Origin: Chara braunii | Lineage: Eukaryota; Streptophyta; Charophyceae; Charales; Characeae | Direction of reading: 5' to 3' | Length of the DNA: 20,230 bases | Assembly: GCA_003427395.1 (NCBI GenBank) | Contig: BFEA01000002.1 | Span: forward strand, 3,846,062 to 3,866,291 | Part shown: positions 1-9,059 of the stretch, piece by piece | How positions within the stretch are numbered: position 1 is the first letter of the stretch | Layout of the letters: each line of letters starts with the position of its first letter | The notes under the pieces: generated by a model | The model's database searches: none | What the model was told of the DNA's origin: nothing | Seen by the model: the letters and a program-made list of their open reading frames with translations, nothing else | Translations under genes and position numbers: made by a program

Positions 1-740
1 CCATGACTTGTGAATTCCCAGCCTCACTCACCTTTCCCATGTCCGTGAAGTCGATGGAAATCGACTCGCCGGGTCCATCGGGAATGGGAAGAGGTTTCAG
101 TAGGCCATAAGGCTTATGCCTGTGAAACTTAATCCTTTGGCATACTTGACATTCAACAATAAATTTCTGAACAGATCCTTTCATTCCTGGCCAGTCAAAT
201 TGTTGCAGAAGACTTCCATAAGTCTTCTTAAAGCCAAAATGTCCACTCCCATCGTGCGCCAGATCGAAGAAGTAAGTTCGGAGAGGCGCATGGTTGGGTA
301 AACACAAACGGTCAAACTTTTCGTACCGGCGAAATACAAGACCCTCGCATTCATGAAAATTAGGCTGATTGTTGGGGTCAGCCTTGAGCTGCTCAAGGAT
401 GGGACTAAGGTCCGGATCCTTGGCAGTGTGCTCGACCAGATCCTCCTTCAGTTTCCTCCGGAGGTCGTACGAGTCCACGAGGCAAGTAAAATACTCGGGA
501 TGCCGCGACAGAGCATCAGCAACACGATTATAGTAGCCTTTCTGATGTTTTAGTTCCAAGTTGAAAACATCAATGTCATGCAGCCAGCGGGCAGAGTTGG
601 AGAAAGATTAGTTTGTGTCTTAATCCATTGCAAGGTTTGATGATCTCAATAGACCTTGAAGTAGCAACCCAAGAGCTGGTGCTTCCAATGCGTGAGCGCC
701 TCGCGCAAGGCGTAAAGCTCCCGCATGTATGTGGAAGTGG
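1..740 (-). pseudogene. Ty3/gypsy RNase H C-terminal part and integrase N-terminal part, frameshifted
   Basis: This stretch continues pol past the end of the open RT frame, but in other frames. The RNase H segment with a DHQTLQW motif is readable around 600-770 and has an in-frame TGA at 646-648 in place of a residue before DHQ. A small indel near 777-781 separates it from the RT frame, and a second shift near 590 separates it from the integrase frame. The integrase frame is then open from about 590 to the window edge. It shows the H2C2 zinc-binding domain: His at 254-256, His at 239-241, Cys at 149-151 and Cys at 140-142, spacing H-x4-H-x29-C-x2-C. The probable first catalytic Asp of the core lies in the IDFTD motif at 41-52. 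The rest of the catalytic core is outside the window. Confidence 0.8.
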
Positions 741-2560
741 CTACCTTGTGGCTGCGCATGCGTTTGCTGTAATATTCAAGCGCAGACCATCGCCATCATC
801 TTGTTCCAGCACTGCACCAATCCCAAACTGGCTCGCGTCCGTAGTAACTACAAACGTGAGGTTAGGATCCGCAATGCGGAGCACAGGATGACTCACCGAA
901 GCCTCTTTCAATGCATGGAACGCAGTCTCACACTTTTCACTCCATGCATAAGCAACATTCTTACTAGTCAGGCGTGAGAGTGGGTAAGCAATGATAGAGA
1001 ACTTGGGCACAAACTTCCGGTAGTAAGAAGCCAAACCAAGAAAAGAGCGCAGCTCGCGTACATTCGCCGGTTGAGGCCAGTTGCGGATGACCTTAACCTT
1101 GGTTGCCTCCGACTCAAGACCGCTTGCAGACAACCGGTGCCCAAGGTAGATAACGCTGTCCCTGCCAATCTCAGATTTCTCCAAGTTGAGGTGCAGTTGA
1201 GCATCTTTGAGGACTTGCAAGACCTCCTCGAGATGCTTGACATGCTCCTCCATGGACTTGCTGAAAATCAGAATGTCATCAAGATACACAACCACAAACC
1301 TGTTAAGTTGGTGGCAGAGGACCTTGTCCATGAGGGACTGAAATGTGGCTGGTGCGTTCGTAAGACCGAAGGGCATAACGATGAATTCGTACAGCCCATC
1401 ACGTGTCTCGAACGCAGTTGTGTGCAGGTCGCTTGGATCAACTTCAATCTGGTGGGAGCTAGACTTGAGGTTGATCTTGGAGAAGACTTCGCATCCACCG
1501 GCCGCATCCAACAAATCATCTATACGAGGCAAAGGGTAGGCATTCTTCCTTGTGATTCGGTTCAAACCACGATAATCAATGCACATCCTGAGTTTGCCTC
1601 CTTTCTTCAGCACAAACAAAACAGGTGCGCCAAACTCAGACTCGCTAGGCCTAATCCATCCACTATCAATCATGTCATCAATTTGTCTCCGCAGCTCCTC
1701 CAACTCGCCTTGTCCCATACGGTAGACGCAACCCTTTGGAGGAACACTTCCCTCTATTATCTCGATTTTGTGCTTGACTGGACGCTCGGGAACTCCGCGG
1801 GGTTCAACCAATACCTCAGCAAATCGATCTAACAGATGACAAGTGTTCGCTGGGATTTCTCGTGGAGGATCATCCTCATCAGGGGAGAGAAAATCAGATT
1901 GGGAATTTACAGCAATTACAACCGGTTTCGAAATATTTGGTTCCACACTAGATCGATCATTTACAGCAGAAGTAGGTGGAACAGAAGTAGTAGTAGAGGT
2001 AGAGTTACCTTCAGACGTAGAAAATGCAGCAAAAGTAAAAGGCACATGGAAAGGTTTTACAATAACTATATGTACAGACCCAGCTTCCTTGCGCCTGCGC
2101 ACTGACCTGCAGAATTTGTTAGCACTTAGAAGAGTCACAGGGGAGTCGCGCGTCTCATCCAGTAAGACGGTACGCTCGTACCCCTTGGCATAAAGTACCA
2201 CGTACTGATTGCCCGCCCACGTGGTCCTTAGGCAATGAGCCTTTAGCCAGCCCAAACCTATGACCGCGTCGAAAGGACACTTGTCCAAGACAGAGAAATT
2301 CAGCTTGTGTGTGACAGTGCGGTCTTTGTCAAAGGTGATGCGCACACCTTCGACAGCATGAGTGGAAGTGACAACCTCTTGGTTGCCCACCTGAGTCCGG
2401 CAAGGGTTCTGCAATTCAACTTGCTTCATACCTAGACCCGCCTTACGAATCTCGTTCGGAGAGAAGAAGTTAGTGGTCTAACCACTGTCAAGCAGCACGC
2501 GGATGTATCGACGGTTAATGAGCAGTTTAAAGAAAGTCAGCTCCACGCTCCCTTGGACAG
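741..2560 (-). pseudogene. Ty3/gypsy pol: protease and reverse transcriptase, inactivated
   Basis: An open frame of 562 codons runs from 2429 to 741. The same frame extends upstream through a TAG at 2478-2480 into the start of a retropepsin domain. That TAG directly follows the Asp-Ser-Gly active-site triad. The later protease segment includes AVIGLGWL. After a Ser/Thr-rich linker the RT domain begins (about 1000-1800), with CIDYRGLNRIT, MPFGLTNAPATFQ and the YLDD catalytic motif at 1275-1286. Motif A reads KINLKSSSHQ instead of the family's KIDLKSGYHQ, so the first metal-binding Asp is Asn (codon 1470-1472). RNase H begins near 860 with TTDAS. An indel near 777-781 breaks the frame, and it terminates at 741. 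The long RT frame suggests a fairly recent loss, but the missense changes alone would abolish polymerase activity. Confidence 0.92.
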
Positions 2561-2599
2561 GACGTTGCTGCTTGAGCTGCAGCCAATGCTCCATGTGGG

Positions 2600-4500
2600 C
2601 GCTTTAGACTCCTCCCAAGGCTCAGTTTAAAACACTTGGACTGTCTCAGCCTTGGAATCAGCGTTAGTTTGGGCTTCAAGAGCACGCTGCTGATCAGATC
2701 CAGGCTTCTCGGCGGGGCCTGCACCTGACTGCTCAGCTTCTCTTGTTGTAAAGAGTGTTGATGTCTCCTCTACGCCCCTTGCCTGTTTCCCTGAAGACGA
2801 TAGCAATCCTGCACAGCATGCCCAGGCTTTGAACAATGCAAGCATACGCGCAGTGTGGACCTTTCCCATTCTTTTTGGCTAATGCGGAGGGCTTCCCAAG
2901 GCTTGGTAGAAGCATCCTCCGGTTTCTCAAGGATCTTAGCACTTTTGGGAAGGTGTAAGACAATTCCCTTACCTGAACCTCGGTTAGGCCCCTTGTTTGA
3001 AGCAGTCTTTCTAATTGCATTAAGTTTTTCATCATCATTTCGGTCACACTCAATGGTTGATGTGGAACAGCCCGTATCAGAGTCCAGCTCTAGATCGTTA
3101 TCTAGAGGCAGATCATCCGCATAGGACTAATCGTCAGCCTCCCGATGATCATGCAGTGCAAGCTGGTTGCTGCCTCCAAACCGCTTGCGTTGTGGTTTCC
3201 CACCTGCAGCGGGCGCCTTCTTACGCCTAGCGAGGTCCTTGGCCTCTAGATCGACTACGTCCTTCATGAGCTTTCACTAGGTAGCATGGTCCTTGAGTGC
3301 TAGTAGGGAGAGGTATTCTTTAGGAGGCACTCCCATCATGACTACATCCATGCAAGACACGTCACTCATTCCTAGATCCGAACTGGTGAATAGACCAATC
3401 AGGTGTTGTTTCAAAGCCTGCATGGATGACCTCCATTTTTGGCCCTTGAGGGCCTCAAGCTTCAGTCTAGCCTCGAGCGCAGCATGTTAATCCTGACACC
3501 GATCAAGGAGAAGAACCTCAAGGGTGCGAACACGGGTGACCTTCAGCCAATCAGTCAGGTTTATGCGTGCAGCAACAGCTTGGAGCTCAATGTGGTTTCG
3601 TATGGTAGGCTCGGTATTAATTCCCATGATCATACTTCGGTCCTCTTGCGGTGTCCGCATGACCTCGAAGAATGACCGCATGGAACTAATCCAAGAGGTG
3701 TTGTCAGCCTTCCCGTCGTACTTGGACTGCAGCGTGGCCGCCCGCTTGTCCACCATTGCTGTACTGAACGCCAATAAGAACTGTGCCGTTTTGGACCGAA
3801 TTCCCTGCATTTGGGACTGCGATCAGTGCATAACTACCGGTGCTGCCGCTTGAGGAGCTTGCTCCGGTTCCTGCACTTACCGCAATTCCGCTGGCCGTTA
3901 GAACGAGGTTTGTGTTGGGCTGAGCGACTGGGATTACAGCAGATCGAGGGTTAGGAGGGCGGGAGGCAGACAACTGGGACTGTTCAAGGCTAATTACCTT
4001 AGCCTGGAGGCAGACAACTGGGACTGTTCAAGGCTAATTACCTTAGCCTGCAGATCTTCATTCCGCTGCTCAAGTGCTGTCATACGAGTCTCAAAGTCTT
4101 CCAAGGTCCGCAGTCGGACCAAGGCTGCTACAGCAGCAGCTAATTCCTCCCGGAACCGGTCAGCTTCCGGAATCCGGAGGAGGGTCACCTGATCAGCAAT
4201 GACGGCGGCTCTAGCTGCTGCAGCTACCTCCCTTTCTCTCTGCACGGCATCATCATACAGTTTTTAAAAGAATGGTTTCTGGCTCTCGTCCGCTGTATCC
4301 AACATGGCCTGCCATTGGGCAGATGTGATGTTCGCCATGCCGGAGGAAGGGGTGTCANTAGAACTCTCAAGAGGGGTCCGCTCTCTCCTGACGTTTGGAC
4401 GAACACTCCTCTTGCCCCTTCTCACACTCTCAAACAGCACACCTTCTCTCTCCCTTTCCTCTCTTTTCACTGTCTGCGCACGCGTCTCGATATCGGACAT
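2600..4500 (-). pseudogene. Ty3/gypsy gag, broken by stops, frameshifts and a 44-bp duplication
   Basis: A likely start is the Met at 4498-4500 (MSDIETRAQ). An in-frame Met at 4573-4575 would add an implausible hydrophobic leader. Reading downward there is an Arg/Glu-rich N-terminus, a heptad-rich coiled coil (about 4000-4250), a Ser/Gly-rich linker, the capsid-like region with FFEVMRTPQEDRSMIMG (about 3600-3720), a Lys/Arg-rich patch near 3200, and a CCHC zinc knuckle at 2803-2844 (C-x2-C-x4-H-x4-C, intact). In-frame stops lie at 4264-4266, 3487-3489, 3277-3279, 3274-3276, 3127-3129 and 2770-2772. Frame changes occur at the duplication 3962-4049, near 3810-3830, and at the gag-pol junction (about 2600-2780). 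Gag normally forms the particle shell and binds genomic RNA. This copy cannot encode it. Confidence 0.85.
3962..4049. repeat. Perfect 44-bp tandem duplication inside gag
   Basis: Two identical adjacent 44-bp copies lie at 3962-4005 and 4006-4049, each starting ggaggcagacaactgggact. Because 44 is not a multiple of three, the extra copy shifts the gag frame just after the coiled coil. The same peptide (SLEQSQLSASR) is readable in both frames, which shows that the duplication is secondary. Confidence 0.95.
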
Positions 4501-4644
4501 AGATAATTCAGATAGAAGAAACAAACAGGAAACCACTAAAAGAAGAAGGTAGAACTCCTGGCCGCGGCGAATCATTTGGACTGAGCACGTGGCACGCAGC
4601 AGAAGAATAAAATAAAAATAAATAAAACAAAACAGCAGAGGTCT

Positions 4645-4652
4645 TATTTATA
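4645..4652 (-). promoter_or_regulatory. TATA-box-like motif, gag-proximal copy
   Basis: On the minus strand the sequence is TATAAATA, embedded in TTCTATAAATAAGACCT, about 145 bp upstream of the gag Met at 4500 and in the same orientation. A match to the TATA consensus is seen directly. Promoter activity is inference, because retrotransposon transcription normally starts in the LTR. Confidence 0.4.
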
Positions 4653-4730
4653 GAACAGGCCTGATCAGTTCAGCTGGAGGTGCCCTCTTGTCTAACCTGA
4701 AAGGGAAAATTTCAACACAATAAAACAAAG

Positions 4731-4762
<32 letters not shown>

Positions 4763-4775
4763 AGCAAATAGGTCT

Positions 4776-4783
4776 TATTTATA
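4776..4783 (-). promoter_or_regulatory. TATA-box-like motif, distal copy
   Basis: An identical TATAAATA lies on the minus strand, 131 bp upstream of the proximal copy, in the second unit of the leader duplication. Its flanks (TTCTATAAATAAGACCT) match the first copy. Whether either is used is not visible from sequence. Confidence 0.35.
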
Positions 4784-5860
4784 GAATGGGCCTGATCAGT
4801 TCAGCTGGAGATCCCCTCTTTTCTAACCTGACAGGGGAAATGTCAACACAATAAATCAGATGAAGAGACTAATCTACAGCAATGGAGATTTCGAGGGGTG
4901 CAGATGGTCGCCGAATCAGACGCGAGGCGGTATGTGCTAACCTGCGGTAAGGCCAGTCAAAATCCCTTTGAAAGGAATGCCCTTGCTGTCCGTGTGTCCC
5001 CCCAGATGCAGCACAACAAAAAATGCACTGACGGCAACAAATTTGGGCCCAAAAGGTCTTGTCCCGTTGGGCCTGGTCCCACTGGGTCCCGAGTGGTCCC
5101 AAGTAGGCCGTGGACCAGGACCAACGTGATAAGGGTACCAAGTCGGTCCCAAACTGCCTCTACTGTGCTGAAAAGGAAAAGACAACTTTCAGCAAGAACT
5201 CACTTCTACAGCCGTTCAGAAAAGAAAAGACAATCCACCGTAGAAAGATATGTCATTTAGAGTGGATACATCATCCATCCATCCATCAGGTGAGAAAGCA
5301 ATCCACAAGCTCACACAGACAACCAAGACCGCAGAGAAGAGGAAGAGAACCCAGCACACCCCCAACAGGCCATGAAGCACCAAGCAACCTCCCACGGGCT
5401 TTCCCCGTTCACACGGCACTTACCTGTGAGACCCGGCCTCCAAAGATGGATAACAAGTCACTCCCCTCTCATATAAGTCCTCCTGACCCCTAGCTACCAC
5501 TACACGAAGTGTCCTAGCATGACTAAGAGGGCCTTCCTTCCTACACCCTTATTGCAAAGCCGGATCCCCCGTCGATGCCTGAAGAACAAAGTAGCAACTT
5601 GCAGCAATCCGATGCAGTTATGGCAGCCTCCGATCAAGTCTCCCTCTTGAGGGAAAGCCGAAAAGTCACTCAATGTCTTCCTGAAGTCCAGAATCCAGAA
5701 GCGAGTACCTCTCCCTCTCTACTCCCTCTCTCTTACTCCAATCAGCCTCCTTTGTGTCTCGCCACCCCATACATTCACTCAAGCAACCTGGTTGTGTCCA
5801 ATGTCGACCCTACATGACCTAACCAGGTGGGGGCAGCATCCCCATACCTCGCTGCCCCAC

Positions 5861-5937
5861 TTAACCCTAACTTCCCAACCCTAATCCGAAATTAGGTCAG
5901 CCCTAACCTAATTCGGAATTAGGGTTAGGGTGGTTAA
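5861..5937. other. Telomere-like inverted repeat / hairpin beside the primer binding site
   Basis: The left arm 5861-5896 and right arm 5907-5937 are imperfectly complementary and built from ccctaa / ttaggg units. A tighter inner hairpin spans about 5903-5928: cctaatt, a cgg loop, aattagg, extended by ctaac/gggttag with one bulge. It lies 25-60 nt downstream of the primer site in the element's transcript. Retroelement leaders often have dimerisation or packaging stems there; that role here is inference. Only isolated telomere-type units are present, not an array. Confidence 0.6.
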
Positions 5938-5961
5938 CACCTCTCGCCAGCAAGTAAGTCC

Positions 5962-5973
5962 GCTCCGATACCA
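5962..5973 (-). other. Primer binding site for initiator-Met tRNA
   Basis: On the minus strand the sequence is TGGTATCGGAGC. It complements the 3' end of plant initiator tRNA-Met (canonical site TGGTATCAGAGC) with one mismatch. It starts two nucleotides after the LTR end (ACA, AT, TGG), the usual spacing for LTR elements. This fixes the element's orientation and the inner LTR boundary at 5976. Confidence 0.85.
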
Positions 5974-6487
5974 ATTGTTACGAACCTGGTCATTTCCCAA
6001 GTGCAAATTCACAATGAAAGACAATGCCATCCAATTGCGAAAGAAATGAAAGCACTTGCAAAGAGATAAAGACCAGAGGATAGGTAAAGAAGAAGTACAC
6101 CAGCAAGACCAATGACAATTCCCCCTTCACTCTCCACCTTCCTCCTTCCTCCTCTTCACCAATCTTATTCTTCTCTCAATAATAATAATAACAATGAATG
6201 AATGAGCCAGAATCAATGTCCGAAGTTCCCCCCTTACTGCTGACTCAACTCACAACCAAACAACAACAACAACAAGTCCACCATGGCTATGTCTTCCTTC
6301 CTTCAACCTCCTCTCTCAAGCATAGGTCATGGCGAACTACTGGAAGGCAGCTATGATGTTGCCCTGACGCCCGAAAGACAACCCAAAGCAGCTATGTCGC
6401 TGCTTGACTCGGTCCGCTATGCCTGACCCTACCTCTAGCTGCCCTGGTACAGCCTTACCCCAACCGGGGCCTTCCAGATGCAGCGCG

Positions 6488-6575
6488 CAACAAGGTGATG
6501 AAGACGGTGTCCACCATAGCCATGCAGCACCCAACAAGGTGATGCAGACGGTGTCCACCATAGCCAGGTAAGTGC
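6488..6575. repeat. Two-copy 44-bp tandem repeat in the LTR
   Basis: Copies begin with caacaaggtgatg at 6488 and 6532. About 35 bp per copy match with one substitution, after which they diverge (catgcagcac against caggtaagtg). The unrelated gag duplication also has a period of 44. Confidence 0.85.
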
Positions 6576-7152
6576 CCTACCACTCTCCTACCATATCCCC
6601 CTTCTTCCTCCTTCAAGCTGGGATGCTCGCCATAGCCAGGCTGAGCCCCAGCAGACCTTCACCTCCAAGCAGCGCTGCCTCAGACCAGCGTTGCGCTCCA
6701 GCAGCATGTCGCCAATCCTTGCATACCGCAAATGAGGAAGAGCTCACCGCTCTTCCTGAAGATATAGCGGCCTACCGGTCTCCTGGGCGGTGACTTCCTA
6801 GGCCAAGCGGCCTCCCAGCAACCGGTACCTCCTCCCTTTTGGAGGGAAACATCATTGCAGGCTCTGTTATTGTCCGCACAGGTCCTAGCCCCGGCCTACT
6901 TGGACTGGTACCGGCCTACCTCTAACCTACCACTACTGGGCCTCTAAAAATGCCAACTTTTTGTCTTCTTCTGCTCTGCCTACCTGCTAGTTGAGTGTTT
7001 TTCCCCAGCTGCTCTAAATGCCGTGGGCCTACTCCCCGCTACCGGCATGTTCACCCCCCTGCAACCCCCCAAAGTCACGGCCACAGGTAAGTACCGGCCC
7101 GGTGGGCCTCGCAACCAACAAGTACCCTGGCGGTTACACACATACCCAACCA

Positions 7153-7251
7153 GCAAGCACTCAGACAGGCATTCAACCCAGCAGGCACGCACACACACAC
7201 ATCCGGCAAGCACTCAGACAGGCATGCAAACCAGCAGGCACGCACACACAC
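7153..7251. repeat. Two-copy 53-bp tandem repeat in the LTR
   Basis: Copies begin with gcaagcactcagacaggcat at 7153 and 7206. Each ends in a short (ca)n run, so slippage plus duplication is the likely origin. A few substitutions separate the copies. Confidence 0.85.
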
Positions 7252-7420
7252 AGTCTTGGGACCATAGCAGAATGCTGGAATCACAGCAAGGTATTCATTC
7301 CATTGGCAAATCCCAGCAATCAGCAATGTTCTCAGTCTGTGTTTTGGGTGGTTCATTACAAGAGGAAAAAGAAGGACAACATGGAAGAAGTAAAGGAAAA
7401 ATGAAGAAGATGTATACAAT

Positions 7421-7447
7421 GAAGAAGAAGAAGAAGAAGAAAAAAAG
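7421..7447. repeat. (GAA)n microsatellite
   Basis: About seven consecutive gaa units are followed by an A run, inside the putative LTR. The flanks are also GAA-rich. Confidence 0.85.
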
Positions 7448-7747
7448 TGGAGGCCATCGAACAAGTAGAAGAAGAGGAAAGTTTCAAGGACAAAAACCGA
7501 ACAAGAAGAGGAATATTGTCCCGTCTATAGCGATATCGACCACCCATTATCTTCACCGTTATGTTGCGGTGAAGCCCGTGCCGGAACGTGGCTCCTTCGG
7601 TTATTTATTTGCTGCTCGACCATGCTTCGGGTCTGGTCGAATCATTGTTTACGTCGTTATCTACGAACCTCCTCTGTTGCCTGTTTAGGGTTTGTGACAT
7701 AACTATGTTTGCGCGGTTTCAGGACTGGACTCGACCTGACAAGTCGG

Positions 7748-7977
7748 AATCCACCGTTCCATCTAAGCGACGAGTAACCCACGGGGGGGATTGACAGGTA
7801 CAAAAAAGGTACAAGAGGGATCTAATCCGCCGTTCCATCTAAGCGATAGGTAACCCACGGGGTGGATTGGGGGGTACAAAAAAGGTACAAGAGGAATATA
7901 ATCCGCCGTTCCATCTAAGCGATGGGTAACCCACGGGGGGGATTGGGGGGTACAAAAAAGATACGAGAGGGGGGGTC
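7748..7977. repeat. Three-copy 76-bp minisatellite just outside the LTR
   Basis: The phrase ccgttccatctaagcga recurs at 7754, 7830 and 7906, an exact period of 76 bp. Each copy contains gtaacccacgggg, a G-rich segment and gtacaaaaaaggtacaagagg or a close variant. The array starts about 50 bp beyond the proposed outer LTR end. Reading frames through it are artefacts of the repeat. Confidence 0.95.
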
Positions 7978-8786
7978 TAAAGGGCACAATCTTTTCTTTT
8001 TTTAAAAGGGTGATGGCCTTTAGATGCTATTATCATTGGACTAACCACCCCAGTTCAATTCCATCTTTTGTGTCTAATCTGACACCGACCGGGTGGCCTT
8101 TTCAGCCCAGGGTGGCCTTTATTTATTTATTGCCTTCAGGGACACCCCAATGAGGGACCCCGGCAATTCCCGTCTTCTTTTTTTATTTTATTTGTCTCAA
8201 AAATTATTCAGGAACTTTCGAGGCAAAACCCTCGGCCAAAAGTTGTTTGTATTCCAATCGTCCTCTTCTTTCCCGGATGTTTTTTTTTTTTTCCCCACCT
8301 TTTTTAGTTCTTTCATATTCTGCCCTGGGACTGCCCTGGGACCCTGCACGGACCCTGCCCAGACAGGCCCGCGCAGGCAGGTACCTGGGCAGGACCACCC
8401 CGGGACCAGCACTGCAATACACTCGTCCACATTTCTTATTCCTTAGCAAATCAAAACGATCCATGAGAGCCAAACAACCTCGATCTATCCCCAAAACCAA
8501 GGGGAGCAATCAACCATACACATCTGCATCTCCCAACGACGGGCGTCATCATTTGCGTTCGGGAGTAGCAGACCTGTCCGACCACCTCCCTCTACAAGTT
8601 CTCCGCTCAATCGCCAACATGGACAGGCGCCCTGTTTGTTCCGAGTTTCCATGCAACAGATCAAGTCCCAGAAAACCAGAACTTTATCCCCTAAATGAAT
8701 TGAGACAGTATTCCCAGCGTGAACTCCAGTTCTCTTCCACTTTTCCACGCGGAGGGGCTCACAGACAAACAAGAGAGTGAATAGAC
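7978..8786. other. Gene-free intergenic stretch
   Basis: No frame resembles a known protein. There are T- and A-rich runs (8180-8300), a GC-rich patch at about 8325-8410 with recurring ccctgggac/cctgggcag words that are partly self-complementary, and unremarkable sequence to the microsatellite at 8787. Confidence 0.6.
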
Positions 8787-8799
8787 ACGCACACGCACA

Positions 8800-8855
<56 letters not shown>
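8787..8855. repeat. Compound (AC)n(AG)n microsatellite
   Basis: A cacgcacacgcacac run passes into pure (ac)n and then about 19 (ag) units, ending before attcagagaggg. Length instability is expected. The AC part can form Z-DNA in principle. Confidence 0.95.
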
Positions 8856-8857
<2 letters not shown>

Positions 8858-9059
8858 CAGAGAGGGAGATGCCTTACTCAGGGTTGCGGAATCCATTCGA
8901 TTGCCACCAGAGAAGTGACAAGCACCCTATTCAATTCATCTAATGGCAACCATTCTTTACAATGGCACAGAAGACTGCAATACCTCTCATAGGGCCATCA
9001 ATGCATGTAATGCGAGACGATGCAAAGGACTCCTGAACACAGAAACAAAAACTAATTAA

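Larger units (their letters stand above)
4632..4860 (-). repeat. Direct duplication of a ~100-bp promoter-like unit flanking an A31/T31 tract
   Basis: Unit 1 (about 4632-4730) and unit 2 (about 4761-4859) share cagcaRa, gtcttatttataga, cctgatcagttcagctggag, tctaacctga and tcaacacaataaa blocks in the same order, with scattered substitutions. They are separated by 31 consecutive A at 4731-4761 (T on the element's coding strand). Each unit carries a TATA-like motif reading toward gag. The divergence between units means the duplication is not recent, although the homopolymer may still vary. Confidence 0.85.
4576..5961 (-). other. Retrotransposon 5' leader between primer binding site and gag
   Basis: About 1.4 kb separates the primer binding site from the first gag Met, long for an untranslated leader. 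It contains no ORF with recognisable similarity on either strand. It holds the duplicated TATA-bearing unit (4632-4860), a segment rich in ggtccc-type motifs (about 5050-5160), a short (ccat)n run near 5271-5288, and a hairpin next to the primer site (5861-5937). An 80-codon plus-strand frame at 5575-5817 is compositionally unremarkable, and I do not call it a gene. Confidence 0.6.
1..7699 (-). mobile_element. Ty3/gypsy LTR retrotransposon, decayed, 3' part beyond window
   Basis: Reading the minus strand from 7699 downward gives LTR, primer binding site, leader, gag with CCHC knuckle, protease, reverse transcriptase, RNase H and integrase. RT and RNase H lie before integrase, which is the Ty3/gypsy (Metaviridae) order rather than Ty1/copia. 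The 3' half of integrase, the polypurine tract and the 3' LTR lie left of the window. The copy is non-functional: stop codons and frameshifts occur in gag, protease, RNase H and the integrase junction, and an RT catalytic residue is replaced. The outer boundary at 7699 is inferred from the LTR end sequences, because the second LTR cannot be seen. The five bases outside it are taact, so the same five bases would be expected beyond the 3' LTR. One ambiguous base (N) sits at 4358. Confidence 0.9.
5976..7699 (-). repeat. Probable 5' LTR of the Ty3/gypsy element
   Basis: On the plus strand the LTR begins tgttacgaacc at 5976 and is proposed to end ggtttgtgaca at 7699. These ends are inverted repeats matching at 9 of 11 positions and give the standard 5'-TG...CA-3' form. 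The inner boundary is firm because the primer binding site abuts it. The outer boundary is inferred, since the partner LTR is outside the window. The 1724-bp length is within the range for plant Ty3/gypsy elements. Inside are simple repeats ((aat)n near 6178, (caa)n near 6258, (gaa)n near 7421) and two tandem duplications. Open frames on either strand here are low-complexity and not called as genes. Confidence 0.65.

Noticed and set aside
1071-1832. Plus-strand open frame of 253 codons
   Set aside because: It lies entirely opposite the reverse transcriptase frame; its residues show no family motif.
5575-5817. Plus-strand 80-codon frame in the retroelement leader
   Set aside because: No motif, antisense to the element, and ordinary length for chance.
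5861-5937. Interstitial telomere array
   Set aside because: Only a few ccctaa/ttaggg units in opposite orientations, not a tandem array; a hairpin explains them better.
7023-7688. Plus-strand 221-codon frame
   Set aside because: It crosses the tandem CA repeats and GAA microsatellite of the LTR; composition is that of the repeats.
8020-8085. Plus-strand tRNA-like segment ending cagttcaattcc
   Set aside because: Box B match is partial, box A is poor, and no acceptor stem or anticodon arm can be drawn.
8325-8410. GC-rich ccctgggac words as a regulatory cluster or transposon terminus
   Set aside because: Repeats are short and irregular and no paired terminus or target duplication is visible.
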